64,000 nucleotides of DNA from Acidobacteriota bacterium (GTDB taxonomy: Bacteria > Acidobacteriota > Vicinamibacteria > Vicinamibacterales > UBA2999): positions 1 to 64,000 of the forward strand of contig JACPCS010000140.1 of assembly GCA_016184455.1 (NCBI GenBank), given 5' to 3'. Below, piece after piece: positions 53,461 through 61,179 of the stretch; position 1 is the first letter of the stretch; each line of letters begins with the position of its first letter. The notes beneath the pieces were generated by a model. That model was not told where the DNA came from. It ran no database searches and saw nothing but the letters and a program-made list of their open reading frames with translations. The position numbers and the translations under genes are program-made.

Positions 53461-54415
53461 AGGCCGAGGGGACGGTGATCACGCGGGTGCGCGCCATGCG
53501 GTCGTGCAGCGCGCGTCGATCGGACGTGACGAGGGCGGGAAGAAAACCGAGGCCCAGGAGAACAGCCGACACAACGCCGGCGAGCGTGCGCCGCAGGGCC
53601 GACGCGGCGTCGAGCGGCCGCTCGTCCGCGCTCACGACACGGATGTGCGCGGCCATCTTGCCAATCGTCTGGCCGCCCACCGCTGTGAACGCATAGAAAT
53701 ACGAGAACTTGATGAGCAGCAGAAACGCGGTGAGCGGCACAGGAGGCAGCGCCGTCCACTCCTGCATCGGCAACCCCGCCATGCGGAGCGTGAAGTAGAC
53801 CACCGCCAGATCGATCCCGCCCAGCAAGAGAATGTCGAGAGCCGCCGCCGCGGCGCGCGCGCCGGGCGAACCCGTCTCGCCCACGATCGGCTCCGCGGTC
53901 GAGCGGACCGGCTCTCTCCACACTCGTGACGCACGCCGTCGTGCGGCGGGTAGCGGCTCGACTGGAGGCGTAAGAGGCAACTCCGGCGCCGCCTCAGGCT
54001 CGCTGCGCCGGATTGGCGTCGCCGCGGTGCGGAGCCGCGGCGTATCCGGCGTCCGCCGCACCGCGAGCGGTGGTCTGGGTGCCGGCGGCACTTTGATCAG
54101 GGGCTCGTCGTCTTCGCCAGTGTCGAGCGTGGGCGTGAACAACGGGAGCTTCTCGACGTCGGCCGGCACCGCCGTCGTGACGAGCGGAGGCTCCGGCGTG
54201 GCCGGCGGCGGCGAGGCGGGCGCCGGCCGTTCCGGAGCGGCCATGTCGACCTGTGCGAGCCAGTCGCTCGTGCCGGTCACGCCGGCGTCGCGCAGATCGA
54301 GGTCACTCTCGATCCGCTCCTGGCCGGGGTCGGCCATCAGCGAAAAATCGTACCCGCAATTCCTGCAGCGATCGCCGGTCTCAAACCCGAGGTAGTTGCA
54401 CTTCGGGCACTTCAC
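53459..54415 (-). CDS. Zinc-ribbon and RDD-domain membrane protein
   Basis: The 318-aa protein starts with a zinc ribbon (MKCPKCNYLGFETGDRCRNCGY), followed by a long Pro-rich linker (about 55-185) and an RDD membrane domain with three helices: GARAAAAALDILLLGGIDLAV, the FSYFYAFTAVGGQTIGKMAA motif, and a third helix near 285. RDD proteins are of uncertain function (some act in Na+/H+ exchange). The GTG start is in the stop of the TPR gene (GTGA). Confidence 0.78.
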   Translation of the reverse strand: MKCPKCNYLGFETGDRCRNCGYDFSLMADPGQERIESDLDLRDAGVTGTSDWLAQVDMAAPERPAPASPPPATPEPPLVTTAVPADVEKLPLFTPTLDTGEDDEPLIKVPPAPRPPLAVRRTPDTPRLRTAATPIRRSEPEAAPELPLTPPVEPLPAARRRASRVWREPVRSTAEPIVGETGSPGARAAAAALDILLLGGIDLAVVYFTLRMAGLPMQEWTALPPVPLTAFLLLIKFSYFYAFTAVGGQTIGKMAAHIRVVSADERPLDAASALRRTLAGVVSAVLLGLGFLPALVTSDRRALHDRMARTRVITVPSA

Positions 54416-55227
54416 GGCTGTCCTGCCTCGACTGGCGCGGCGCTCGACAGACCGGCGGCTGCCAGAAGGTCGCGCTGAATGTCGGCGCGGAGCTGGTCTG
54501 CCTCGCCGCGCGCCGGATCGCTGGGATTGATGCGATCGAGCACGCGCAGCGCGTCACGGATCCGGCCGTCCGCATACAGGCTGCGCGCCCGCAGCAGCGC
54601 CGTCTCCGCCGCGCGGACGACGGGCAGCGGCTCCTCGACCACCGGCTGCGCCGTCCGAACGGGCGTGCCTCCCTGCAGCTCGGAGAGCCACGTCCCGATG
54701 GGCAGCCCGCCGAGGAGCATGGCTGTCGCGACGACGAACGCCCCGAGCGCGGCGGCGGTCCATCCGCGCCGCGGCGGCGTCAGCGGTACCCGCCGCTTCC
54801 GCTCAACGCGCGGCGGCCTCGGCTCGAGCCGCAGATCCGCAGCGACGCCCGGCGTCGTCACGCGATTGAGGCGATCGAGGAATAGATGCGCGGAATCGCT
54901 CCCCTGCTCGACCGCGCGCGTCAGCAATTCGCGCGCCTTGTCGACGTCTCCGGCATGGTAGGCGGCCACGCCCGTGTGGAGCAGCTCCTCGGATTGACGC
55001 TGGCGTTCGGCGAGCGCGCTCCGCGCCCGTTCAATGTAGGCGTGCGCCCGATCGTGGTGCCGATCGAGAAAGACGATGCGCGTCCAGACGTTGATCGCGC
55101 GTTCGTACTGGCTGGCGAAATAGTGATCGAGCCCGGAGAGAAGGAGCTCCTCGATTCGCGCCTCGCGCTCCGCAGCATCCCGCGGTTCCGAGTCACGGAC
55201 CGGGTTCGTTGACGAGGAATCAGACAT
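54412..55227 (-). CDS. TPR-like protein with one membrane helix
   Basis: The 271-aa protein has helical repeats in residues 20-120 (ELLLSGLDHYFASQYERAIN, SEELLHTGVAAYHAGDVDKA), a membrane helix (AALGAFVVATAMLLGGLPIG) and a periplasmic C-terminal helical part (AETALLRARSLYADGRIRDA). It is coupled to the zinc-ribbon/RDD gene. Similar pairs in pilus or envelope regions suggest scaffolding, but this is weak. Confidence 0.65.
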   Translation of the reverse strand: MSDSSSTNPVRDSEPRDAAEREARIEELLLSGLDHYFASQYERAINVWTRIVFLDRHHDRAHAYIERARSALAERQRQSEELLHTGVAAYHAGDVDKARELLTRAVEQGSDSAHLFLDRLNRVTTPGVAADLRLEPRPPRVERKRRVPLTPPRRGWTAAALGAFVVATAMLLGGLPIGTWLSELQGGTPVRTAQPVVEEPLPVVRAAETALLRARSLYADGRIRDALRVLDRINPSDPARGEADQLRADIQRDLLAAAGLSSAAPVEAGQP

Positions 55228-55290
55228 GCACTCGCGATTGACCGAGATTATCGGGCAAAACCCTCTTCAGGTCAACGAATTAGCGCCTTA

Positions 55291-55386
55291 CGTAGGGCGG
55301 GTCCCGCGCCCTTCGACTACGCTCAGGGCGTCCCGAGCCACGTCGAGGGACGATGCCGGCGCGATCGATCGGCGAGCGGACCCACC
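55291..55386. repeat. Nested palindromic element upstream of the formiminotransferase gene
   Basis: CGTAGGGCGGGTCC (55291-55304) pairs with GGACCCACC (55378-55386). Inside lies the hairpin CGCCCT...AGGGCG (55307-55330) with loop TCGACTACGCTC. It combines the GGCGGGTCC family with a different palindrome, as if one inserted into the other. Confidence 0.7.
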
Positions 55387-55405
55387 GTGTGGTACAAGCA
55401 CGTTG

Positions 55406-56302
55406 ATGGCGATCATCGAGTGCGTGCCGAACGTGAGCGAGGGACGCCGTCCCGAGGTCGTCGACGCGCTAGTCGATGCCGTACGGCGCACGCCGGGCGT
55501 TCGGCTGCTCGACTACTCCTCGGACGCCTCCCACAACCGATCGGTGATCACGATGGCCGGCGACGCGGCCGGACTCAGGAACGCGGTGCTCGCGCTGTTC
55601 GAAGCGGCGCTGCCGCGGCTCGATCTCCGGTCGCACACCGGCGAGCACCCGCGCATCGGCGCGGTCGACGTCGTGCCGTTCGTGCCGATCGAGGGGGCGG
55701 GCATGGCCGACTGCGTGGCGCTGGCGCGGGAGACGGCGGCCGAGGTGGCCGAGCGGTTTGAGGTCCCGGTGTACCTCTATGAAGAGGCGGCCACGCGCCC
55801 GTCGCGCACGAATCTCGAAGACATCCGGCGGGGACAGTTCGAAGGGCTGACCGCGAAGATGGCCGATCCGGAATGGACGCCCGACTTCGGCCCCTCGCAT
55901 CCCCATCCAAGCGCCGGCGCGTCCGTCATCGGCGCGCGGATGCCGCTCATCGCATACAACATCAACCTCGCCACCGATCGGCTCGACGTGGCGAAGAAGA
56001 TCGCCGCGGCGGTCCGCTACAGCAGCGGCGGCTTCCGGTACGTCAAGGCGATGGGCGTCACACTCGCCGACCGCGGGATCGTCCAGGTGTCCATCAATGT
56101 GACCAACTACGAGAAGACGCCACTCTTCCGCGTGTTCGAGGCCGTCAGGCGCGAGGCCGCGCGCTACGGCGTCAGCGTGCTCGAGAGCGAGATCGTCGGG
56201 CTCGTGCCCGCAGCAGCGCTCGTTCACACGGCAGAGCACTTCCTGCAGCTCACGTCGTTCACCCCGGATCAGATCTTGGAACACAAATTGAGGAACGCGT
56301 AG
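55406..56302 (+). CDS. Glutamate formimidoyltransferase (FtcD N-terminal type)
   Basis: The 298-aa protein begins MAIIECVPNVSEGRRPEVVD and has DYSSDASHNRSVITMAGDA, HTGEHPRIGAVDVVPFVPI and PHPSAGASVIGARMPLIAYN, matching the transferase half of FtcD. It moves a formimino group from formiminoglutamate to tetrahydrofolate in histidine breakdown. The cyclodeaminase half is absent. ATG 55406 is chosen; the longer frame to 55226 runs through repeats. No ribosome site is seen. Confidence 0.9.
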   Translation: MAIIECVPNVSEGRRPEVVDALVDAVRRTPGVRLLDYSSDASHNRSVITMAGDAAGLRNAVLALFEAALPRLDLRSHTGEHPRIGAVDVVPFVPIEGAGMADCVALARETAAEVAERFEVPVYLYEEAATRPSRTNLEDIRRGQFEGLTAKMADPEWTPDFGPSHPHPSAGASVIGARMPLIAYNINLATDRLDVAKKIAAAVRYSSGGFRYVKAMGVTLADRGIVQVSINVTNYEKTPLFRVFEAVRREAARYGVSVLESEIVGLVPAAALVHTAEHFLQLTSFTPDQILEHKLRNA

Positions 56303-56370
56303 GGCGGGTCTGCTCATTGCGAAAGAGCGGCAGACCCGCCGGGTCCGCTGCTCCATCCGTCCGCGGACCC
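56299..56370. repeat. Two adjacent hairpins of the GGCGGGTCC family after the formiminotransferase gene
   Basis: GGCGGGTCTGC (56303-56313) pairs with GCAGACCCGCC (56330-56340). It is followed by GGGTCCGC (56341-56348) with GCGGACCC (56363-56370). The first overlaps the stop codon of the upstream gene. Confidence 0.75.
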
Positions 56371-56373
56371 GGC

Positions 56374-57021
56374 CTACACCAGCGCGCGACGCGTGGTCAC
56401 CGCCGCAACGAGCAGCGAGATCGCCGCGCACGTCCAGGACAGCGCCACCGGCTGCTTGATCCGTCTTCACGCTGCCGACCTGGACGCCGAGCATCTGACC
56501 AATCGTCGCATGATCCAGATCTTCGATCGCCGAATAGAGCAGCGCAAGCCGGTACTTGTCCGGCAACTCCGCCAAGTGCTCGCGGACCAGCTGATCCAAC
56601 TCGTCGCGCGCCACCGTGGCCTCCGGATCCGCGGAAGGCGCCTCCAGCCGGGCCAGACGGTCGCCTCCCGCCTCGTCCGCCAGCTCTCGTGCCAGCGGCC
56701 GGCCTGCCGCAGATGATCGACCGCGACGCGGTGCGCAATCGTGAAGACCCACGTCGAGAGCTTGGATCGGGCATCGAAGTACGACAGGCCACGGAACACG
56801 CGCAGAAACGTCTCCTGCGCCAGATCTGCGACGATCTCGTGGCTCCCTGTCGCCCGCCAGATGACGGTGCCGACCATTCGCGCGAACCGCTCCACCAGTT
56901 CCGCGCAGGCGTCCTGGTCACCCTGCAGACACCGCTGAACCAACGCGCGATCGTCATGATGCACAGGCGCGGCTCGCCCTATTCTCAATGAGACGTCAAT
57001 CCGCACCGCCGGTTCCACCAT
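56374..57021 (-). pseudogene. Broken ECF sigma factor gene joined to a membrane-protein remnant
   Basis: From ATG 57021 the first frame gives sigma region 2 (ALVQRCLQGDQDACAELVER, ADLAQETFLRVFRGLSYFD, WVFTIAHRVAVDHLRQAGR). Near 56695 the match moves to another frame with PLARELADEAGGDRLARL and region 4 (LAELPDKYRLALLYSAIEDL, HATIGQMLGVQVGSVKT). After GSVKT a third frame reads PVALSWTCAAISLLVAAVTT to TAG at 56374, like the membrane helix of an anti-sigma factor. Two frame breaks and a probable deletion indicate a decayed sigma/anti-sigma pair. Confidence 0.65.
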
Positions 57022-57098
57022 CAGGATGAAACCCGCGCCGACCGCCGCCGTCTCATCTCAATAGCTCGAGCTCGATGCGAGCCTTCAGGAGGGTTCAC

Positions 57099-57516
57099 AT
57101 GGCCGAAGTAACGGGGCACATCTTTGGCATGCTGATCGGTCTGACGACCATCGTCCCCAGCCTTGGCATCGCATTCTGGGCCATCTACTGGAAATACCAG
57201 AAAACGCGACTTCAGTACCAGGAGCGGCAGCTGATGATCGAAAAGGGCCTGACGCCGCCGCGGTGCTGCCCGAGCAGCCAAAGCGGGTGTCACCGGAAGA
57301 CTCGCTGCCCGCGGTCTTGTGTGGCTCTTCCTGGGCGTCGGTTTGGGCATTGCGTACGTCGTGCTTTCGAGGCCGATCGTCGACGACGGTCCACCGGCGT
57401 GGCTAGCGGGCGCGGCGGCGGGAATTGTCGGATTCCTCGGCCTCGGCCACCTCGCCTACTCCTTCGTCGCGCGGCGGGAGAAGCCGCCTGCCGACCGGAC
57501 CGACATGGCCATGTAA
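57099..57516 (+). pseudogene. DUF6249-like small membrane protein with two frame breaks
   Basis: ATG 57099 follows AGGAGGG. The first frame reads VTGHIFGMLIGLTTIVPSLG, then YQERQLMIEKGLTPP. The natural continuation AVLPEQPKRVSPEDSL is in a second frame (from about 57258), and RGLVWLFLGVGLGIAYVVLS to the end at 57516 is in a third (from about 57308). Joined, this is a roughly 138-aa protein with two or three helices and a basic middle. Two single-base changes would restore it, so sequencing error is a real alternative. Confidence 0.6.
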
Positions 57517-57553
57517 GCCTGTTGTACGATGCGCCCCTGGGGGGACATCGTCC

Positions 57554-57955
57554 ATGGTCATCTACGGGGTGGCGCTACTGGCCTTCTGCACGATCGCCGG
57601 CCTGTACGTCGGCGACCTGCTCGGCATCGCGATTGGTGTGCAGGCGAACGTCGGCGGCGTCGGCTTCGGCATGTTGCTCGTCATCCTGGGCTCCACCTGG
57701 TTGATGCGCCGTGAAGGCATCACCCCGGCGACGGCACAGGGCATCGGCTTCTGGAACGCCATCTACATTCCGATCGTCGTGGCGGTCGCGGCGCAACAGA
57801 ACGTGGCCGGGGCGCTGTCGGGCGGCGCGGTCGCCATTCTCGCGGGTGCGCTGGCTGTCGTCGCCTGCGCGGCGCTCGTCCCTGCCATTGACCGCCTGAG
57901 CCGCCGGCGGCCGGCAGCCGAGGCCCGCCCGGAGCGCGCGCCGGTGGCGTCGTGA
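57554..57955 (+). CDS. madL: Malonate transporter subunit MadL
   Basis: The 133-aa protein has four hydrophobic helices and MVIYGVALLAFCTIAGLYVG, NVGGVGFGMLLVI, ITPATAQGIGFWNAIYIPIV and AQQNVAGALSGGAVAIL, the MadL pattern. MadL and MadM together import malonate, probably with sodium. No malonate decarboxylase genes are in the window. Its stop overlaps the madM start (TGATG). Confidence 0.9.
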   Translation: MVIYGVALLAFCTIAGLYVGDLLGIAIGVQANVGGVGFGMLLVILGSTWLMRREGITPATAQGIGFWNAIYIPIVVAVAAQQNVAGALSGGAVAILAGALAVVACAALVPAIDRLSRRRPAAEARPERAPVAS

Positions 57956-58716
57956 TGCGCGCGTTCATCGACGTCATCGAGCGGAACAACCTCCTTGCCG
58001 GGTTCGCGGTCATCGGGGCGATCGTGTGGCTCTCATATCTGATTTCGAACCGCCTGACGCGCGGGCGCGTGCACGGGTCGGCGATCGCGATCTTCGTGGG
58101 ACTCGTTCTTGCCTGGATCGGCGGGGTCGTCACCGGCGGCGAGCGGGGCCTCGCGGACCTGCCCGTGTTCGGCGGCGTGGCGCTGCTCGGCGGCGCCATG
58201 CTGCGGGATTTCGCCGTGATTGCCACGGCGTACGGCGTCGATATCGCCGAGATCAAGAAGGCCGGCGTTTCGGGCACCGTCTCGCTGCTCGTCGGCGTGG
58301 TCGGCAGCTTCATCGTGGGCGGGGCGATCGGCTGGATCTTCGGCTACCGCGACCCCGTCAGCATCACCACGCTCGGCGCCGGCGCCAACACGTTCATCGT
58401 TGGGCCGATCACCGGCGCCGCGATTGGAGCGAGCTCCGAGCTGATTGCCCTGAGCATCGCGGCGGGCCTCACCAAATCGATCCTGGTGATGACGGCGACG
58501 CCCTTTGCCGCCCGCGTCATCGGTCTGGACAACCCGCAGACGGCGATGGTCTTCGGCGGTCTGATGGGCACGACGAGCGGCGTCAGCGGCGGCCTGGCGG
58601 CCACCGATCCCAAGCTCGTCCCGTACGGCGCGATGACGGCGACGTTCTATACGGGCCTGGGCTGCCTGCTCTGCCCGTCAGTGCTGTTTCTGGCGGTACG
58701 CGCACTACTCGGATAG
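57955..58716 (+). CDS. madM: Malonate transporter subunit MadM
   Basis: The roughly 253-aa protein has six or more helices and motifs NNLLAGFAVIGAIVWLSYLI, LTRGRVHGSAIAIFVGLVLA, DFAVIATAYGVDIAEIKKAG and GGLMGTTSGVSGGLAATDPK, matching MadM. ATG 57955 overlaps the madL stop; a GTG at 57952 is an alternative. Its last 70 bases overlap the opposite-strand gene at 58647. Confidence 0.91.
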   Translation: MRAFIDVIERNNLLAGFAVIGAIVWLSYLISNRLTRGRVHGSAIAIFVGLVLAWIGGVVTGGERGLADLPVFGGVALLGGAMLRDFAVIATAYGVDIAEIKKAGVSGTVSLLVGVVGSFIVGGAIGWIFGYRDPVSITTLGAGANTFIVGPITGAAIGASSELIALSIAAGLTKSILVMTATPFAARVIGLDNPQTAMVFGGLMGTTSGVSGGLAATDPKLVPYGAMTATFYTGLGCLLCPSVLFLAVRALLG

Positions 58717-59789
58717 CGGTGCTCCGGGTAGCCGCGTGCGGCGATAGGCCAGACGTCAATCACGGCGTCGTCCTCGACGGCGTACAGGACGTCGTGCAGA
58801 TTGATCGTGGGATCTGTGTGTGACGGTCGCAGGTAAATCCGATCGCCCACGTTCAATGACGCCCCGGCCGGCAGCGCGATCATGGCGTGCTCGTCGTTGA
58901 GCGCCGCCACGATCGCCCCCTCGATGCCGCGGACGGTCGGAAGTCCGTGGTCCTTCGTCATCGCTTTGTGGCCGCAGTCGGCGACCGAGCGCGTCGGATC
59001 GGGACGACTGATGACGGTGCCCAGCACCCAGAACGCCTGCTCGAACGGTACATCCAGACGGCCGTAATCGCTGTCCATCAGCACATACGAGCCCGCCTGG
59101 ATCTCCGTGATGCCCTCGATGCGGCCGCTGATGTCGTAGGTGCCGGTCCCCCCGGCGGACACGATGTCACACGGGAGGCCGGTCTCGCGGAGCCGGCGGG
59201 CCGTGGCCACCAGCCCCTCCATGGCACGATGCGCACCCGCCTCACGCTCGGCGCGGTCGGCCACCGGCTGGAGGTGGCCTTCATACCCCATCAACCCGCG
59301 CAGAGCGATACCCTTGGTCCCCGCGACGCGCCGGGCCAGCCGCAGTGCCTCGTCCCCCGGCGCGACGCCGCAGCGCATCTGCCCGACGTTGACGTCGACG
59401 AGCACGCCGATCGTCACGCCCGCGCGCGTCGCAGCCGCCGCGATCGCCTCGAGCGCCGCAGTCGAATCGACCGCCACCGTCACCGCCACTCGGCGCGCGA
59501 GCGCGCCCAGCCGCTCGCATTTGCCCGGCCCGACCGGCTCGTTGGCGAGCAGGATGTCGTCGCAGAGATCAGCGGCACGTTCGGCTTCGCCAACGGTCGC
59601 GCACGTCAGGCCGGTGCAGCCGCCCGCCGCAAGCTGCCGGCGCGCAATCTCGGGTGTCTTGTGGGCCTTGAAGTGCGGCCGGAGGCGGCACGGCCCCGTA
59701 CGGAAGAACGCCGCCATGCGCTCGATATTGCGCGTCATGGCGGCGAGGTCGACGACGAGCGCCGGCGTGGGGATATCAGCGATTCTCAC
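58647..59789 (-). CDS. D-threonine-aldolase-like PLP enzyme (alanine racemase N-terminal fold)
   Basis: The 380-aa protein begins RIADIPTPALVVDLAAMTRN and has the PLP Lys in PHFKAHKTPEIA, VDVNVGQMRCGV, SAGGTGTYDISGRIEGITEI and the metal motif PSHTDPTINLHD near the end. These fit D-threonine aldolase / D-serine dehydratase relatives. The last 20 or so residues are encoded antisense to madM and look unconstrained. The GTG start overlaps the NtrC-type regulator stop (GTGA), an unexpected link to the two-component genes. Confidence 0.85.
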   Translation of the reverse strand: MRIADIPTPALVVDLAAMTRNIERMAAFFRTGPCRLRPHFKAHKTPEIARRQLAAGGCTGLTCATVGEAERAADLCDDILLANEPVGPGKCERLGALARRVAVTVAVDSTAALEAIAAAATRAGVTIGVLVDVNVGQMRCGVAPGDEALRLARRVAGTKGIALRGLMGYEGHLQPVADRAEREAGAHRAMEGLVATARRLRETGLPCDIVSAGGTGTYDISGRIEGITEIQAGSYVLMDSDYGRLDVPFEQAFWVLGTVISRPDPTRSVADCGHKAMTKDHGLPTVRGIEGAIVAALNDEHAMIALPAGASLNVGDRIYLRPSHTDPTINLHDVLYAVEDDAVIDVWPIAARGYPEHRYPSSARTARNSTDGQSRQPRPV

Positions 59790-61171
59790 GCGATCTCCTC
59801 ATCCTCCCCTCGCCGCGATGGCGCAATCCCGAAGCCGCGCATCTTCCGGTACAGATTGCTGCGCTCGATCCCGAGCGCCTCGGCCGTGCGCGAGATGTTG
59901 CCCTGCTGCGCGGCGAGCGCCCGCAGGATGTAGTCGCGCTCGAACCGGTCGCGCGCCTCGTGGAGCGGCATCGACGCGCCGGTGTCGACCGGACGCGCAT
60001 CGGCGGTGACGCCGCCCCGATCGAGGAACGTCAGGTCGCGCGACGAGATGCGATCGCCCGGCACCATGATCATCAGCCGCTCGACGACGTTGTGCAGCTC
60101 GCGGACGTTGCCGGGCCAGGCGTACTGGCGGAGCGCGACGATCGCGTCGGCGTCGAACGTCTTCGGCCGGCGTCCATACTCCCGCGCCAGCATCGCCATG
60201 AAGTGGTCGGCGAGGAGCGGGACATCCTCCTGGCGGTCGCGGAGCGGCGGCACGAAGATCGGCACGACATTCAGACGGAAGTAGAGGTCCTCGCGGAAGC
60301 GGCCGGTACGGATTTCGGCGGTGAGGTCCTTGTTGGTGGCGGCCAGTACGCGGGCGTCGACGCGAATGCGCGCCGACCCGCCGACCGGCTCCATCACCTG
60401 CTCCTGCAGCACGCGCAGCACCTTCGCCTGCGTCTTCAGGCTCATGTCGGCGATCTCGTCGAGGAAGATCGTCCCGCCGTGCGCCAGCTCGAACTTGCCG
60501 CGGCGATCGGCGACCGCTCCCGTGAACGCTCCGCGCACGTGGCCGAACAGCTCGCTCTCGATGAGGTCTTCGGGAATCGCCGCGCAGTTGACCTCGACGA
60601 AGGGACCGGTTCTCCGGCGGCTCAACTGATGGATGTTGCGCGCCACGAGCTCCTTGCCCGTGCCGTTTTCGCCGAAGATCAGCACGCGGCCGTTGGTCGG
60701 CGCCGCCATCGCGACCTGTTCGCGGAGCTTCACCATCGCGTAGCTCTCGCCGACCATCGTGTGCTGCGCGTCGACGCGCGCGCGCAGCGCGCGGTTCTCG
60801 GCCTCGAGGCTCCGCTGTCGCAGCGCGTTGCGGACGACCAGCACGGTCTTCTCGAGCGAGAGCGGCTTTTCGACGAAGTCGAACGCGCCCATCTTGATCG
60901 CGCGCACGGCCGACTCGATGTTGCCGTGGCCGGAGATGATCACGACCTGCGAGTCGATCTGCCGCTCGCGCATGCGGGCCAGCGTGTCGAGGCCGTCCAT
61001 CCCCGGCAGCCAGATGTCGAGCACCACCACGTCGTACGCCTGGCGGCCCAGCCGCTCCAGGCACGCCTCGCCGGTGTCGACGGCGTCGACCTCGTATCCC
61101 TCGTCGCGCAGCACGCCCCCGAGCGCGCTGCGAACCCCCGGCTCGTCGTCCACGATCAGAATGGATGGCAT
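59786..61171 (-). CDS. NtrC-family sigma-54-dependent response regulator
   Basis: The 461-aa protein has a receiver domain (phospho-acceptor Asp52 in VVVLDIWLPGMDG, Lys in DFVEKPLS), an AAA+ domain with Walker A GENGTGKE (167-174), GAFTGA (214-219) that contacts sigma-54, GGTIFLDEIADMS, and a C-terminal Fis-type HTH (NISRTAEALGIERSNLYRKM). It activates sigma-54 promoters under control of the kinase next to it. NtrX is the nearest type by its kinase partner. Confidence 0.93.
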   Translation of the reverse strand: MPSILIVDDEPGVRSALGGVLRDEGYEVDAVDTGEACLERLGRQAYDVVVLDIWLPGMDGLDTLARMRERQIDSQVVIISGHGNIESAVRAIKMGAFDFVEKPLSLEKTVLVVRNALRQRSLEAENRALRARVDAQHTMVGESYAMVKLREQVAMAAPTNGRVLIFGENGTGKELVARNIHQLSRRRTGPFVEVNCAAIPEDLIESELFGHVRGAFTGAVADRRGKFELAHGGTIFLDEIADMSLKTQAKVLRVLQEQVMEPVGGSARIRVDARVLAATNKDLTAEIRTGRFREDLYFRLNVVPIFVPPLRDRQEDVPLLADHFMAMLAREYGRRPKTFDADAIVALRQYAWPGNVRELHNVVERLMIMVPGDRISSRDLTFLDRGGVTADARPVDTGASMPLHEARDRFERDYILRALAAQQGNISRTAEALGIERSNLYRKMRGFGIAPSRRGEDEEIA

Positions 61172-61179
61172 CTCCCGGT

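Noticed and set aside
55226-55405. Longer start for the formiminotransferase
   Set aside because: The added 60 residues are encoded by nested palindromes and by sequence opposite the TPR gene start; family N-terminus begins at ATG 55406.
55469-56752. 427-codon minus-strand frame
   Set aside because: Its first part is a piece of the broken sigma gene and the rest is antisense to the formiminotransferase; not one gene.
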